DNA of 64,000 nt from Evansella sp. LMS18 (GTDB lineage Bacteria > Bacillota > Bacilli > Bacillales > Salisediminibacteriaceae). The notes under the pieces are model-generated. The model was not told the DNA's origin. It saw nothing but the letters and a program-made list of their open reading frames with translations, and made no database searches. The stretch covers positions 2,418,001 through 2,482,000 of the forward strand of contig NZ_CP093301.1 in assembly GCF_024362785.1 (NCBI RefSeq). The letters are read 5' to 3'. The stretch's first letter is position 1. The number at the start of each line of letters is the position of its first letter. This document shows, piece by piece, positions 36,471 through 46,607 of this stretch. The translations under genes were made by a program, and so were the position numbers.

Positions 36471-39400
36471 CTACCGTTTAATTATTGTATAGAACGCTGG
36501 TACAATAACGACAGTAAACAGAGCGGAAAAGATTAAGCCGGAAATTATCGCAATGGACAGAGGAACAAACAGGACATCTCCGCTTAATGCTACAGGAAGC
36601 AGGGCGGCAATAGCAGTGACTGCTGTCAGAAGAATTGGGCGCAGCCTTACACGTCCTGCTTCTGTTACGGCATCCTCTAATGCATAGCCATCGGCCAGGC
36701 GTTGTTCCATGAATTCAATCAGCACGACTGAGTTTCTGACAACAATGCCTGCAAGAGATACAATCCCCATCATGGCCATAAAACCAAGGCCTGTCTGGGT
36801 AATGAATAACCCTATTATCGCACCGGTTACAGCCAGATAGACTGTACTCATGATTAAGACTGGAAGCAGGAGTGAGTTAAACTGAACAGCCATGACGATG
36901 TATATCAGGAAAACAACCACGATGAATAAAGTGAGCAGTTCCAGGAAGAAATCGGTACGTTCTTCTTGTTCTCCGCCAACGTCTATCGTGTAACCAGAAT
37001 AGTCATCTCTAAGTTCCTCTACATATTCCTCAATCTGATTTTCCAGTGCGTCCTGGTCTCCAGCTGGCTGGACCCGGACTGTTAATGTCCGTTCCCCATC
37101 TTCATGGGATATTCGAGGGATAACTGAAGTTTCTTCCATTGTGACAAGCTCATCCAGTGAAAGAATTTCCGGTGCACCCATTTCATTGGTGACATTCCTG
37201 CTCGGCAGCTCTATCTCGCTAAAGTCAGGAACTTCATCCAGGGCACCCAGCCCCTGGTCACCGTCCGTAAGCACAAAACGAAGTTCCCTTCTTGTCTGTC
37301 CGTCGTCCAGTTCCCCGAGAGGCATTCCGGCAGTAGTCAGGGATATCTGCTGGCTGATTTCCTGTAATGTTATCCCATGCTCAGCCATCATTTCACGATC
37401 AGGCTCAAAATGGTAGGCAGGCTGAAGGGAACCCTGATCATCCACAACAGTTCCGGTTTCAGGAAGCTCGCCAATAAACTCCTTCAGCTCTTCACCAATT
37501 TCATTGATTGTGTTCAGCTCCGGCCCTTTAACTGTAATCGCTATTGGAGCACCTACAGGAGGTCCTGCTTCAATGGTGGAAAGTTCAATCACTGCATCAG
37601 GGAATTCCTCCTGCAGAGGGGACTCCCAGCGGTTAATGACCTCTTCCGCGGAGGTCATATCCCTGTCTACACGGAACAGCAGCTCACCTGTCTCTTCGCC
37701 TGTGTACGACATGCCCTCTCCAAAAAGAGGAGGCAGGCCGGAACCGGCGTATACAGCATATTCAGTAATGCTATCTTCTTCTTCAAGTACAAATCCAGCC
37801 ATATCATACAGCGCTGCTTCCGTATTTTCAATGGTTGTCCCCGCTGGAAGCCTTACTTCGACCATTACCTCAGGGCGGTCCGCGCTTGGAAAAAACACGA
37901 CAGGTATAAAAGGAATCAGGCCGTATGCCAGAGTACAGAGGATAAGCCCGGTGATACCTGTTTTCCACGGGTTTTTAACTACTTTTTTCAAAATAACACT
38001 GCTGTACCAGTCCGCAAGGCGGTCTAACTGCTTCCCTAGAATCCCAAGAGGAACATTCTTTTTGCCATGATCCCCTTTCTTGTTTTTCCCCTGGCGTCTG
38101 TTTTCTCGCCAGACAAGAAAAACAGGCACGAGAGAGAGGGAAACAATCGTAGAAGCAATTATTGTTGTAATAAGTACGCTCGGCATTGCCCGGATAAAAT
38201 CTCCGTTTGCTCCGGAAATGAATAGTAATGGTAAAAAGGTGAACACAATCGCCAGAGTGGAAGTAATGATTGATGACCGGACTTCCTTGCTCCCGGTCAG
38301 GGCTCCCTTCAGCGGATTACTTCCTTCCTGGTATTTCCGCTGAATATTGTCGCTGACAACAATCGCGTCATCTACCAGGATCCCAAGGGCGATAATGAAG
38401 CCGATAATGGAAATCTGATTTAAATCCACCTGCAGAAACGGAAGGGGGACCATACCTATAAATATAGATATTGGAATCGCAAATGAAACGATAAAGGCAG
38501 CAGCCAAATTCAAACCTAATAAAGTTACAATGATAACCGCCAGTATGGAAAAAAGGAAAGATATTGATAAATCGCCGAATATCTCATCAATGATTGTCTG
38601 TTGTGTATACAGCAGGTCGAGGGACACCTCTTCAGGGAGATCCTGAGCAAGAAGCATCATTTCTTCATTAACTGCTTCATATACACTTGGTATATCAACA
38701 CCTTCTTCCGGAAGCACTGTAAACGAAACGGCAGGTACCTGTTCATAGGAAATCAAATCTTCCGGTCTTTCATTAAGGACTTCCACGGTACCTATATCTT
38801 CTAAGTAAACAGCCTCTTCTTCCATTGACTGGCCAATATAAAGTCCGTTAAGCTCCTCAGGATCTTCAATGAGAGGAAGGGTGAGCTGGACGAGTTCTCC
38901 TTCAGACTCCTGTATTCCCGGAGGTAAAGTATCCAGTTCTCCTTCAACAGCTGTAATGACATCAGGCACCTGCAGGCCATTATCAGATAAATCTTCAATA
39001 CTTACGATAATGGTGATTTCTTCGTCAGGCAGTCCCTTAATTGTTGTATCTTCTACACCTGGGATACTTCTGATGGCATCAGACCATTCATCTATCAATC
39101 CGTTTAATTCATACAGATTTTCGCGCTCGCTGCTGAGAAGATGATAGGAAGCGAGAGCACCCATTTGTGTATCGTCTGTTATAACAGGCTGCATCGCTTC
39201 TTCCGGGAATTCTGCTTCTGCGTTGCTGACAGCCTGCCTGATATTAGATAAAACGTTTGTACGGTCTGCGCCATCCTCTATTTCCATCACAACTGTAGCG
39301 GCGCCAGAGGCGGAAACCGATGAATGGTTATCAATGCCGTTAATCCCCTGGAGGGAACTTTCAAGAGGATTGGTAACATTCCGCTCTACTTCCTCGGCAG

Positions 39401-39557
39401 ATGCGCCAGGGTAGGGAACGGTGACCGTAGTCATGTCCACTGTTATCTCGGGAATTTCCCGTTGGGGAAGCTGAAAAAAGGTTAACATACCGACTATAGT
39501 TAAGAGAATAATAAAGAGAGTGGATATTTTAGGCTTTTTTATTATGTACTCAAACAT
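36471..39557 (-). CDS. RND-family efflux permease (AcrB/SwrC-like)
   Basis: A 1028-residue inner-membrane proton-driven exporter. An N-terminal helix (KISTLFIILLTIVGMLTFF) is followed by a large outside loop starting PQREIPEI with VPYPGASAEEVE. A cluster of six helices from about 330 contains the proton-relay acidic pair in ALGILVDDAIVVSDNIQ. A second outside loop and second helix cluster end in VVRNSVVLIEFMEQRL and RLRPILLTAVTAI. The ATG at 39557 has AAGGAG 7 nt upstream; an in-frame ATG 51 nt earlier lacks one. No membrane-fusion partner is adjacent, as is usual for SwrC-type pumps of Gram-positives. The substrate is unknown. Confidence 0.9.
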   Translation of the reverse strand: MFEYIIKKPKISTLFIILLTIVGMLTFFQLPQREIPEITVDMTTVTVPYPGASAEEVERNVTNPLESSLQGINGIDNHSSVSASGAATVVMEIEDGADRTNVLSNIRQAVSNAEAEFPEEAMQPVITDDTQMGALASYHLLSSERENLYELNGLIDEWSDAIRSIPGVEDTTIKGLPDEEITIIVSIEDLSDNGLQVPDVITAVEGELDTLPPGIQESEGELVQLTLPLIEDPEELNGLYIGQSMEEEAVYLEDIGTVEVLNERPEDLISYEQVPAVSFTVLPEEGVDIPSVYEAVNEEMMLLAQDLPEEVSLDLLYTQQTIIDEIFGDLSISFLFSILAVIIVTLLGLNLAAAFIVSFAIPISIFIGMVPLPFLQVDLNQISIIGFIIALGILVDDAIVVSDNIQRKYQEGSNPLKGALTGSKEVRSSIITSTLAIVFTFLPLLFISGANGDFIRAMPSVLITTIIASTIVSLSLVPVFLVWRENRRQGKNKKGDHGKKNVPLGILGKQLDRLADWYSSVILKKVVKNPWKTGITGLILCTLAYGLIPFIPVVFFPSADRPEVMVEVRLPAGTTIENTEAALYDMAGFVLEEEDSITEYAVYAGSGLPPLFGEGMSYTGEETGELLFRVDRDMTSAEEVINRWESPLQEEFPDAVIELSTIEAGPPVGAPIAITVKGPELNTINEIGEELKEFIGELPETGTVVDDQGSLQPAYHFEPDREMMAEHGITLQEISQQISLTTAGMPLGELDDGQTRRELRFVLTDGDQGLGALDEVPDFSEIELPSRNVTNEMGAPEILSLDELVTMEETSVIPRISHEDGERTLTVRVQPAGDQDALENQIEEYVEELRDDYSGYTIDVGGEQEERTDFFLELLTLFIVVVFLIYIVMAVQFNSLLLPVLIMSTVYLAVTGAIIGLFITQTGLGFMAMMGIVSLAGIVVRNSVVLIEFMEQRLADGYALEDAVTEAGRVRLRPILLTAVTAIAALLPVALSGDVLFVPLSIAIISGLIFSALFTVVIVPAFYTIIKR

Positions 39558-39829
39558 TGCATATCTCCTTGTCATCATCGATTTTGAAAAAACTGTTACT
39601 CTTATCATTTATGTTAGTTTGTGTTGTACAGGAAAAAGTTCAGGGTGATTATCAATGAAATTTTGTGGTTCCTTACCACCTCTCTTCTATTCCCTTTAAC
39701 AGAGGAAAGAAACGCAATTTGGTACTAATTTGAAGAAAGCGCCATTTAAATGAAAGAATCGCAAATTGACTTCTGAAGTGCTGATCCATTTGTGAATAAT
39801 AGAAAGTTGAACCTCAATTTTTCAAAAAA
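39558..39829. other. Gene-free stretch between the RND and chromate transporter genes
   Basis: No gene or repeat is recognised. It should contain the promoter of the minus-strand RND gene near its low-coordinate end, but no convincing -35/-10 pair stood out. Confidence 0.35.
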
Positions 39830-39864
39830 CAAAAAAGGCGACGCAGCAGCCTGCCGCGTCACCT
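39830..39864 (-). terminator. Terminator of the chromate transporter gene
   Basis: AGGCGACGC and GCGTCACCT form a stem with one G-U pair, with a run of six A on the plus strand giving a T-run on the minus strand. Confidence 0.8.
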
Positions 39865-39873
39865 GAATACAGA

Positions 39874-41073
39874 TTAAAAAACCACTGAAAGTATAGCTCC
39901 ACCGGCAGCTCCGGCAACAACAATCACCCATGGCGGGAGCTTCCAGAATACAAGCATGCTGAAGAGTACTGCTGCAAACGCAAAATCGACTGGAGCTAAA
40001 ATCGAACTTGTCCAGATAGGGTGATAAAATGCGCTGATCAAAATGCCCACGACTGCTGCATTCACTCCCATGAATGCCCCTTTTATTTTTGGGCTCCGTC
40101 TTAAAATATCCCAGAATGGCAGTGTGCCGAGAATCAGCAGGAAGGCAGGGAGAAAAATAGCTGCTGTAGCGAGGAGCCCGCCTTGCCAGCCGCCCATCAC
40201 TGCTCCGAGATAAGAAGCGAAGGTAAACAAAGGGCCAGGAACCGCCTGAGCCGCACCATAACCTGCTAAAAACGCTTCTTCAGTTACCCAGCCATTAGGC
40301 ACAAATTCCCGTTCCAGGAGCGGTAAAACTACATGCCCGCCGCCAAATACCAGGGAACCGGACCGGTAAAAGCTGTCAAACATAGCTACCCAGTTCCACG
40401 CAACTGCCTCACGAGCAAGGGGAAGGAGAATCAGCAGTCCGAAAAACAATGCGAGACATACAGCCCCAAACCGGCGGGAAACAGGAAATTTAACGCTGGA
40501 ATCCTTCAGCTCCTCATATTGCTTATAGAGCAGAAAACCGGCAAACCCTGCAATCAGGATGACTCCTACCTGGGTGAAAGTAGTCTGCCATAAAAGCGTG
40601 GCGACTAATGCGAATAACGCGATTGCTTTTCTTTTCAAATCGGGGGCAAGCTTGGAGGCCATCCCCATAATTGCATGGGCCACTACTACCACGGCCACTA
40701 TTTTAAGGCCTTGTATCCAGCCGGCCAACCCAACATCCGTACCTTGAAGAAGCAGGGCGAAAACAATTAAAGCAATGACAGAAGGCAGGGTGAATCCAAT
40801 AAAGGAAACGATTCCGCCCAGTACTCCGGCCCGCATAACCCCAATCCCGATTCCTACCTGGCTGCTGGCAGGGCCTGGGAGGAACTGGCTTAGTGCAACT
40901 AAATCAGCGTAGCTTTTTTCATCCATCCACTTTCGCCGCTGCACATACTCGTTGTGAAAATACCCTAAATGGGCTATTGGGCCGCCAAATGAAGTAAGGC
41001 CCAGGCGTGTTGAGACGATAAGGATTTCCCAAAGGGCCTTCAATCTGTTGTCAGACTTAGTATGCAATAACAA
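39874..41073 (-). CDS. chrA: Chromate transporter, long (two-domain) ChrA
   Basis: A membrane protein of about 399 residues with two homologous ChrA halves. Half 1 carries LGLTSFGGPIAHLGYF, ALSQFLPGPASSQVGIGIG and GFTLPSVIAL. Half 2 carries SLVFGGGHVVLPLLERE, GYGAAQAVPGPLFTFASYLGA and FLPAFLLILG. ChrA proteins expel chromate by a chromate ion-type exchange; physiological substrates may include sulfate-like anions. The start is uncertain: TTG at 41073 opens the frame, but TTG at 41067 has better spacing to AAGAAGGTG. It is a single gene with its own terminator, and no ChrB is adjacent. Confidence 0.88.
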   Translation of the reverse strand: MLLHTKSDNRLKALWEILIVSTRLGLTSFGGPIAHLGYFHNEYVQRRKWMDEKSYADLVALSQFLPGPASSQVGIGIGVMRAGVLGGIVSFIGFTLPSVIALIVFALLLQGTDVGLAGWIQGLKIVAVVVVAHAIMGMASKLAPDLKRKAIALFALVATLLWQTTFTQVGVILIAGFAGFLLYKQYEELKDSSVKFPVSRRFGAVCLALFFGLLILLPLAREAVAWNWVAMFDSFYRSGSLVFGGGHVVLPLLEREFVPNGWVTEEAFLAGYGAAQAVPGPLFTFASYLGAVMGGWQGGLLATAAIFLPAFLLILGTLPFWDILRRSPKIKGAFMGVNAAVVGILISAFYHPIWTSSILAPVDFAFAAVLFSMLVFWKLPPWVIVVAGAAGGAILSVVF

Positions 41074-41225
41074 ACACCTTCTTTTTGCAGTTGATTATAT
41101 GTAAAGAAGCAAATGGTGCTGAAAGACGTTTACAGTACAATCCCGCTGAATTCTCCCGGCAATCCAGTTTGCTTAGATAAACACGATCCCTTTTCATTTT
41201 TTCCTTTTTCATACTTAAAGTCAAT

Positions 41226-41463
41226 AAATCAAGTTCATAATTCAAGGTTTTATCTTTAAAACGAACACTAGCTTAAAGTGTTACTTCAATTTACGCTTCA
41301 GACGGACGCGTTCTGCGGGCACGGCTTCAACTAATTTTTGCCGGCTGAACGCCGTCAAAAATGGATTTTCAGCTCGCGCTGTTCCCGCAAGAGTCGCCGT
41401 CTTACGCTGCAATCGAAAAGTCATGTTCGCATTTTTAACAAAGCTGATATATGAAATTCATTC
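41226..41463 (+). repeat. ~240-bp palindromic MITE-like element, copy 2
   Basis: Same element as 6140-6387 in the same orientation, from AAATCAAGTTCATA to TATATGAAATTCATTC. The central inverted repeat TTTTTGCCGGC...GCCGTCAAAAA is conserved. It lies between the starts and stops of two minus-strand genes. Confidence 0.8.
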
Positions 41464-41532
41464 CAACAAGTATACTTTTAATTTTCCGTAAAGATTTTGT
41501 AAACCGTTTCAGGGGTAGAGTGTTTGTTCTTT

Positions 41533-43188
41533 TTATTTAAGGTCCTCAGCAATTCCCCGCCCTGTCTGCCTTCCGCTGAACAGACAGCCGCCTAAAAAGG
41601 TGCCTTCAAGGGAACGGTAACCGTGTACACCTCCGCCCCCAAATCCGGCTGCTTCTCCAGCGGCATAAAGGCCTGGCACGTGACTGCCTGCCATGCCGAG
41701 CACTCTTCCTGACAAATCAGTCTGAAGGCCGCCGAGTGTTTTCCGGCTCAGTATATTTAACCGGACAGCGACCAGCGGACCGTTTTCAGGATCAAGGAAT
41801 TTGTGGGGCGGGGCAACCCTCACCAGCTTGTCCCCCCGGTAGTTCCTGGCTCCTCGAAGTGCAGTTATTTGCAGATCCTTTGTAAAAGCATTATCCAGTT
41901 CTCTGTCACGGGCTGAAACCTGGCGCTTGATGTCTTCGTAGTTAATCAGATTTTTCCCGGTAAGCTTATTCATGCCGTCCACGAGCTCGGTAAGTGTATC
42001 GGCAATCACAAAATCTTCGCCCTTGTCCATAAATGCCTGTACAGGGGCAGGGGCTCCGGGCAGCACCCGGGAGAGTACTTTTCGTACGCTTTTCCCGGTC
42101 AGGTCCGGGTTTTGTTCAGAGCCGGATAAAGCAAATTCTTTCTCGATTACCTTCTGGGTGAGAATGAACCAGGAGTAATCATAGCCTGTCTTTAATATGG
42201 TCTCCAGCGTGCCGAGCGTATCGAATCCAGGAAGGTTAGGTGCAGGGAACCGCCGTCCTTCTGCGTCCAGCCACATGGAAGAAGGGCCGGGAAGAATCCG
42301 GATTCCGTGTTTTTCCCAGACAGGATTCCAGTTTTTGATTCCCTCTGTATAATGCCACATCCTGTCTCTGTTTACGAGGCGACCGCCTGCCCTCTCTGTA
42401 ATCTCAAGCATCCGGCCGTCCACATGTTCAGGAACACCGGATAGCATATTTTCAGGAGCAGGACCGAGGCGGTCAGGCCAGTTCTTGCGTATTAAATCAA
42501 AGTTTCCGCCAATTCCGCCGCTTGTGATTAACACTGCTTCAGCTTCATATGTAAAACTCCCAACAGCTTCCCTGGAACTGGCTTCGCCCCGTCCAGCGTT
42601 GCTTGTTGCAAGTATATCGCCAGTCACACCTGTGACTGCACCGTTTTTAGTAAGGAGCTCATTAACACGGTGACGGGGCTTATAATCCGCTAAACCATTG
42701 CCGATGGCCAGACGGACTCTCTGTTCAAATGGTTTTACCAGTCCCGGGCCTGTACCCCATACTATATGAAAACGAGGAACTGAATTCCCATGTCCTTCTG
42801 CAAGATAGCCTCCCCGTTCTGCCCAGCCTACAACAGGGAAAAAGCGGATTCCTAGTTTGTGCAGCCAGTCCCGTTTTTCATCAGCAGCGAAATCTACATA
42901 TGCTTCCGCCCATTTCTTTGCCCAGTAATCCTCATCGTCCTCTCTGTCGAAGCTGGCTGTGCCAAGCCAGTCCTGCCATGCTAAATCCTTTGAATCTTTA
43001 ATTCCCATTCTGCGCTGTTCCGGTGAATCGACGAGAAAAAGGCCGCCAAAGGACCACCATGCCTGTCCCCCAAGGGAAGCTTCCGGCTCCTGATCTAAAA
43101 GAAGCACCCTTTTTCCGGCATCAGTCAATTCGGCGGCTGCTGTAAGTCCTGCAAGTCCTGCCCCGACTACAATCACATCGTATTTCAT
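41533..43188 (-). CDS. FAD-binding dehydrogenase (KSTD/fumarate reductase flavoprotein-like)
   Basis: A 551-residue flavoprotein. The N-terminal dinucleotide-binding motif is VIVVGAGLAGLTAAAEL, followed by LLDQEPEASLGGQAWWSFGGLF. The FAD-contact segment near the C-terminus is GLYAAGEAAGFGGGGVHGYRSLEGTFLGGCLFSGR. The family of FAD-dependent 2-enoate/steroid dehydrogenase-like enzymes fits in length and order. The GGGGVHGYRSLEGTFLGG end is characteristic of a widely distributed group whose substrate is unknown. No electron-transfer partner is adjacent. Start ATG with GGGAGGAT upstream; divergent from an SDR-type gene. Confidence 0.8.
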   Translation of the reverse strand: MKYDVIVVGAGLAGLTAAAELTDAGKRVLLLDQEPEASLGGQAWWSFGGLFLVDSPEQRRMGIKDSKDLAWQDWLGTASFDREDDEDYWAKKWAEAYVDFAADEKRDWLHKLGIRFFPVVGWAERGGYLAEGHGNSVPRFHIVWGTGPGLVKPFEQRVRLAIGNGLADYKPRHRVNELLTKNGAVTGVTGDILATSNAGRGEASSREAVGSFTYEAEAVLITSGGIGGNFDLIRKNWPDRLGPAPENMLSGVPEHVDGRMLEITERAGGRLVNRDRMWHYTEGIKNWNPVWEKHGIRILPGPSSMWLDAEGRRFPAPNLPGFDTLGTLETILKTGYDYSWFILTQKVIEKEFALSGSEQNPDLTGKSVRKVLSRVLPGAPAPVQAFMDKGEDFVIADTLTELVDGMNKLTGKNLINYEDIKRQVSARDRELDNAFTKDLQITALRGARNYRGDKLVRVAPPHKFLDPENGPLVAVRLNILSRKTLGGLQTDLSGRVLGMAGSHVPGLYAAGEAAGFGGGGVHGYRSLEGTFLGGCLFSGRQTGRGIAEDLK

Positions 43189-43384
43189 TTTACATCCTCC
43201 CAGTAAAAAACTCTTTTTATTAATTATAGAAGAAATAAGACCATTTTGTGGTAAAATTACATAATATTCAATAAATTACTTCTGTGTGCAATGCATATAA
43301 AAATAATATGGCTCCACGTTCAGACTGCCGGGATTAAAGTAATAAAGAGATTATTAAAATTCTAACTCAAACGGAGGAAAGAAA

Positions 43385-44338
43385 ATGAAAAAAGCTTTGG
43401 TTCTTGGGGCTTCAGGTGGTATCGGGTCTGCACTGGTGAAGGAACTTGTATCACAGGGGACGGAGGTTACGGCCTTTGCGAGAGGAAAGGAGAAGCTGGA
43501 GAAGCTGTTTGGCAACGAAAATAAAGTTTCTGTTGTACAGGGGGATGTGCTGATTGAAGGGGATGTTTTAAAGGCGGCACAGGGAACGGATGTAATTTTT
43601 CACACAGTCGGGTTTCCCTACCAGGTCTGGAAAGAAACCCATCCCCCATGCATTGACATCATGATTAAGGCAGCCCGGAAGCACCAGGCGAAAATCGTAA
43701 TGGCAGATAATATTTATGCTTATGGGAAGCAGTCAGGCCAGCCAGTAGCCGAATCTGCGGAAAAGGTGCCGCACACGAAAAAAGGAAAGATGAGGCTGCA
43801 GATGGAAAATGCACTGAAAGAAAGCGGAGTGCCTGTTTTGATTGCCCATTTACCAGATGTATACGGGCCGAATGCTGAAAATACAATGCTTCATGAAACT
43901 CTGAAAAATGCAGCGGTAAATAAGCCGGCGAATTTTGTGGGGGACATGACTAAGGCAAGGGAGTTTTTATATACAAAAGATGCTGCAAAGGCAATTGTGG
44001 AGCTGGCTTTTCGGGATGATACATACAACCAGAACTGGAATATTCCCGCTGCCCATACGATTACCGGAAAGGAATTACTGGAGATTCTCCGGGAAGAAAC
44101 AGGTTACGGAAAACCAGTCAGGGGCGTCAGTAAATCTATGATCCGCCTCCTGGGATTATTTAACCCGTTTATGAGGGAACTTGTTGAGATGATGTATTTA
44201 ACGGAGGAACCGGTTGTACTAAACGGAGAGAAATACGAGAACCTTGTTGGTCCCCTGCCCCGTACGCCTTACAGAGAAGGGCTGAAGGAAACAATAAGCT
44301 GGCTGAAGGAAAAGGAAGCTGAGACCGCGGCAGTTTAA
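43385..44338 (+). CDS. NAD(P)-dependent epimerase/dehydratase-family protein
   Basis: A 317-residue extended SDR protein. The cofactor motif is VLGASGGIGSALV, with the second-sphere segment TEVTAFARGKEKL. The usual catalytic YxxxK is represented by NIYAYGKQSGQP, and the fold continues with LPDVYGPNAENTML and FLYTKDAAKAIVELAF. A substrate cannot be assigned; such proteins act on nucleotide sugars or as quinone or aldehyde reductases. ACGGAGGAAAG precedes the ATG. It may share a transcript with the small STAS-like gene 120 bp downstream, which has its own ribosome site. Confidence 0.8.
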   Translation: MKKALVLGASGGIGSALVKELVSQGTEVTAFARGKEKLEKLFGNENKVSVVQGDVLIEGDVLKAAQGTDVIFHTVGFPYQVWKETHPPCIDIMIKAARKHQAKIVMADNIYAYGKQSGQPVAESAEKVPHTKKGKMRLQMENALKESGVPVLIAHLPDVYGPNAENTMLHETLKNAAVNKPANFVGDMTKAREFLYTKDAAKAIVELAFRDDTYNQNWNIPAAHTITGKELLEILREETGYGKPVRGVSKSMIRLLGLFNPFMRELVEMMYLTEEPVVLNGEKYENLVGPLPRTPYREGLKETISWLKEKEAETAAV

Positions 44339-44459
44339 TAGATTATTTTTGGAAACACGTTTCCCAGGTTCAAATATCGGATATTATTTTTCTAACAGCA
44401 TTATAATCTGGCTGTTCCGGGTTCCCGCAGTCACTTTCTGTCGAGGAGGTATGACATTT

Positions 44460-44831
44460 ATGATCCGGAAATTATGGCGCGAAGGAAATGTGCTCACGTT
44501 TAAAGCTGCTGGTACGATGACAGAGGAAGATAATGAAAAAGCTTTTGATGAGATCAGAAAAGCGATTCGCCAGCATGGTAAGGTGAACCTGATTGTATGG
44601 CTCCCTGAAATGGCAAAGCCGGAAGCGTCGGCTGTTAATAACAGACTTCGTTTTGCCAGGGAACATGGTGGTGACATTGAGCGGTATGCTATTGTTGGAG
44701 ACCAGAAAACGGTAAAACTACTCTCATCCGTTGCTGACAAGATTACGGACATGGATCTTCAGTACTTCCCTGAAGATGAAGAGGAAAAGGCCAGGGAATG
44801 GGTTCTTGAAACTCAACAAAGGTCACAGTAA
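44460..44831 (+). CDS. SpoIIAA-like/STAS-fold protein
   Basis: A 123-residue cytoplasmic protein of the SpoIIAA-like family (DUF3478 type): strand RKLWREGNVLTFKAAGTMTEEDNEKAF, a long helix, ERYAIVGDQKTVKLLSSV and the C-terminal signature DLQYFPEDEEEKAREWVLE. These proteins resemble lipid-binding CRAL-TRIO/STAS folds; function unknown. ATG 44460 is 10 nt from GAGGAGG; ATG 44451 in the same frame is too close to it. A second family member is at 52006-52365. A clear terminator follows. Confidence 0.75.
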   Translation: MIRKLWREGNVLTFKAAGTMTEEDNEKAFDEIRKAIRQHGKVNLIVWLPEMAKPEASAVNNRLRFAREHGGDIERYAIVGDQKTVKLLSSVADKITDMDLQYFPEDEEEKAREWVLETQQRSQ

Positions 44832-44841
44832 GGAATTTGTA

Positions 44842-44868
44842 CCTCCAGTATAGCTGGAGGATTTTTTG
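44842..44868 (+). terminator. Terminator of the SpoIIAA-like gene
   Basis: CCTCCAG-TATAG-CTGGAGG followed by ATTTTTTG. Confidence 0.9.
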
Positions 44869-44879
44869 TTTTTAAGAGT

Positions 44880-45110
44880 GAATGAATTTTATATATAGAC
44901 TTTGCATAAAAAAAGACGAACATTACTTTTCGATTGCAGCGTAAGACGGCGACTCTGGCGGGAAAAGCATGAGCTGGAAATCCATTTTTGCCGGCGTTCA
45001 GCCGTCAAAAATTAGTTGAAGCCGTGCCCGCAGAACGCGTCCGTCTGCAGCGTATATCGATAGGAAAATGTTCGTGTTAATGATGGAAATCTTGAATTAT
45101 GCAATGATTC
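44880..45110 (-). repeat. ~240-bp palindromic MITE-like element, copy 3 (inverted)
   Basis: Same element as 6140-6387 but in opposite orientation, from GAATGAATTTTATA to TTATGCAATGATTC. It sits directly after a terminator. Confidence 0.8.
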
Positions 45111-45282
45111 GAGTGAGGAAAAAGCTTTGATTCCTCATGGATAAAGGAATTTCCTAATGGAAAAGGCTGATCATTCCCATTTTGCAGGAAATTCCAGGGC
45201 AATCGAGAATATTACATATAATGGAGATATTGTCGAAAACAATCATACTTACAGGGGAGAGTGCCCAGGGATGGAGGTTTAG

Positions 45283-46452
45283 ATGGAAGAGAAAATCACT
45301 ATAAAAAAAATAATATGGCTGGAATACTGGCGGATAGAAGAACAGGAGGCTCTGCTGGAGGATATGGCCCGGCAAGGCTGGCAGCTTACAGGGGTGAATT
45401 ACCGGTCTTTTATCTTTGAAAAAAGCAGTCCTGCTGATACACGTTACCGTATCGGCTATACTAAAAAGGATGAAAAATTCGATGAGAGAATGGCAGAGTA
45501 CGAGCAGGAAGGCTGGGAATACATCCCTTCCAAAGGGAATCTGCGAATATTCCAGGCTATGGAAGACAAAGAACCAGACAAAGAACGTAAGTATCAGGCA
45601 GGTGAGTGGAAACTGCTGAGGAAAGACCTCTTGATACAGGAGGTACCACTCCTTCTTCTTACGTTTCTTTCTGTTGCCCTTTTAGTGTACAGAGTTTTTC
45701 AATGGCCTGCCGAGGCCTTCCTCACTGATGCTGTACTTGCAGCACTATTAATTAATCTTCTGTTAGCCGGCACCTTTCTTTCAAGGCTTATTGGCGCCTA
45801 TTCCTATGTATCAAGCCTTATAAAACGGCTGGAATCGTGCAATTCCCCTCCTCATGGCCAAGATTATAATAAGACGTTCTCCCGAAACAGAGCCATCAGT
45901 ATTGGTGGTGCGTTAATTGTCTTTCCTGTCCTGGTTATTGTGTTCGGGAATCTTGCCGTTTCGTATATAACGTCACCTCCTGGAGTACCTGAGGGAGCAG
46001 AACTTCCTGTTCTTCAGCTGGCGGACATCATTGAAGAAGACCTTGTGCCATACATAAATGAAGGAGAGGAAGAAAGCTTTTACAGGGAGAGATGGGGGAT
46101 TATAGTACCTGAGCAGTACTCGCTAAGGGAAAGTGTTTCCGACCCGGATCATGACTGGGAGCCCGGAAATTCAGGTACCTCTTATTTGTGGTCATACCGC
46201 TATACCGCGAGAACAGAGCGGCTGAGCGGGAGACTTGCCGAAAGCATGGTGGCAGAGTACAGCCGGCATAGTCCCCTGGAAGACTATGAACCTATGGAAA
46301 GTACTGATTTCGAGGACTTGTGGGTTAGCGAAAATCACCTCATGTCGGCTGTGATTGCCAGGTCAGGGAGAGATGTTTTTTATGTGCAGTATTCCGGGGA
46401 TGAGCCGGTTAATATTCTTGCAGATAGTATTGCAGAAAAACTTCAGGAATAG
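45283..46452 (+). CDS. DUF2812-domain membrane protein
   Basis: A 389-residue protein. The N-terminal DUF2812 domain (about 1-105) reads KIIWLEYWRIEEQEALLEDM and AYEQEGWEYIPSKGNLRIF-like (here AEYEQEGWEYIPSKGN). Three hydrophobic segments follow (about 120-140, 147-165 and 203-225), then an outside acidic C-terminal domain. DUF2812 proteins are often coded next to PadR regulators; none is seen here. GGAGG lies 6-7 nt before the ATG. Function unknown. Confidence 0.7.
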   Translation: MEEKITIKKIIWLEYWRIEEQEALLEDMARQGWQLTGVNYRSFIFEKSSPADTRYRIGYTKKDEKFDERMAEYEQEGWEYIPSKGNLRIFQAMEDKEPDKERKYQAGEWKLLRKDLLIQEVPLLLLTFLSVALLVYRVFQWPAEAFLTDAVLAALLINLLLAGTFLSRLIGAYSYVSSLIKRLESCNSPPHGQDYNKTFSRNRAISIGGALIVFPVLVIVFGNLAVSYITSPPGVPEGAELPVLQLADIIEEDLVPYINEGEEESFYRERWGIIVPEQYSLRESVSDPDHDWEPGNSGTSYLWSYRYTARTERLSGRLAESMVAEYSRHSPLEDYEPMESTDFEDLWVSENHLMSAVIARSGRDVFYVQYSGDEPVNILADSIAEKLQE

Positions 46453-46519
46453 TATCTGAAGGATATGGACAGCTCATCAATCAGCCATTTTCCTGTTATC
46501 TTTCTTATTATACTGGTAA

Positions 46520-46533
46520 TGCAAGCGTATCCA
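46520..46533 (+). promoter_or_regulatory. Candidate cre (CcpA) site before the dicarboxylate transporter
   Basis: TGCAAGCGTATCCA fits TGNAANCGNWNNCW fully, ending 7 bp before the -35 box. Confidence 0.5.
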
Positions 46534-46539
46534 TATTGC

Positions 46540-46568
46540 TTGCTCAATTGCTATAGTACCAATATAAT
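46540..46568 (+). promoter_or_regulatory. Sigma-A-type promoter of the dicarboxylate transporter
   Basis: TTGCTC, 17-bp spacer, TATAAT; the ATG follows 40 bp downstream. Confidence 0.7.
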
Positions 46569-46607
46569 GGGAAATTATCAGAATACATACATACAGGAGG
46601 GATACAG

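Noticed and set aside
36471..39557. RND pump lacking a membrane-fusion partner as an anomaly
   Set aside because: Stand-alone RND permeases of the SwrC type are normal in Gram-positive bacteria.
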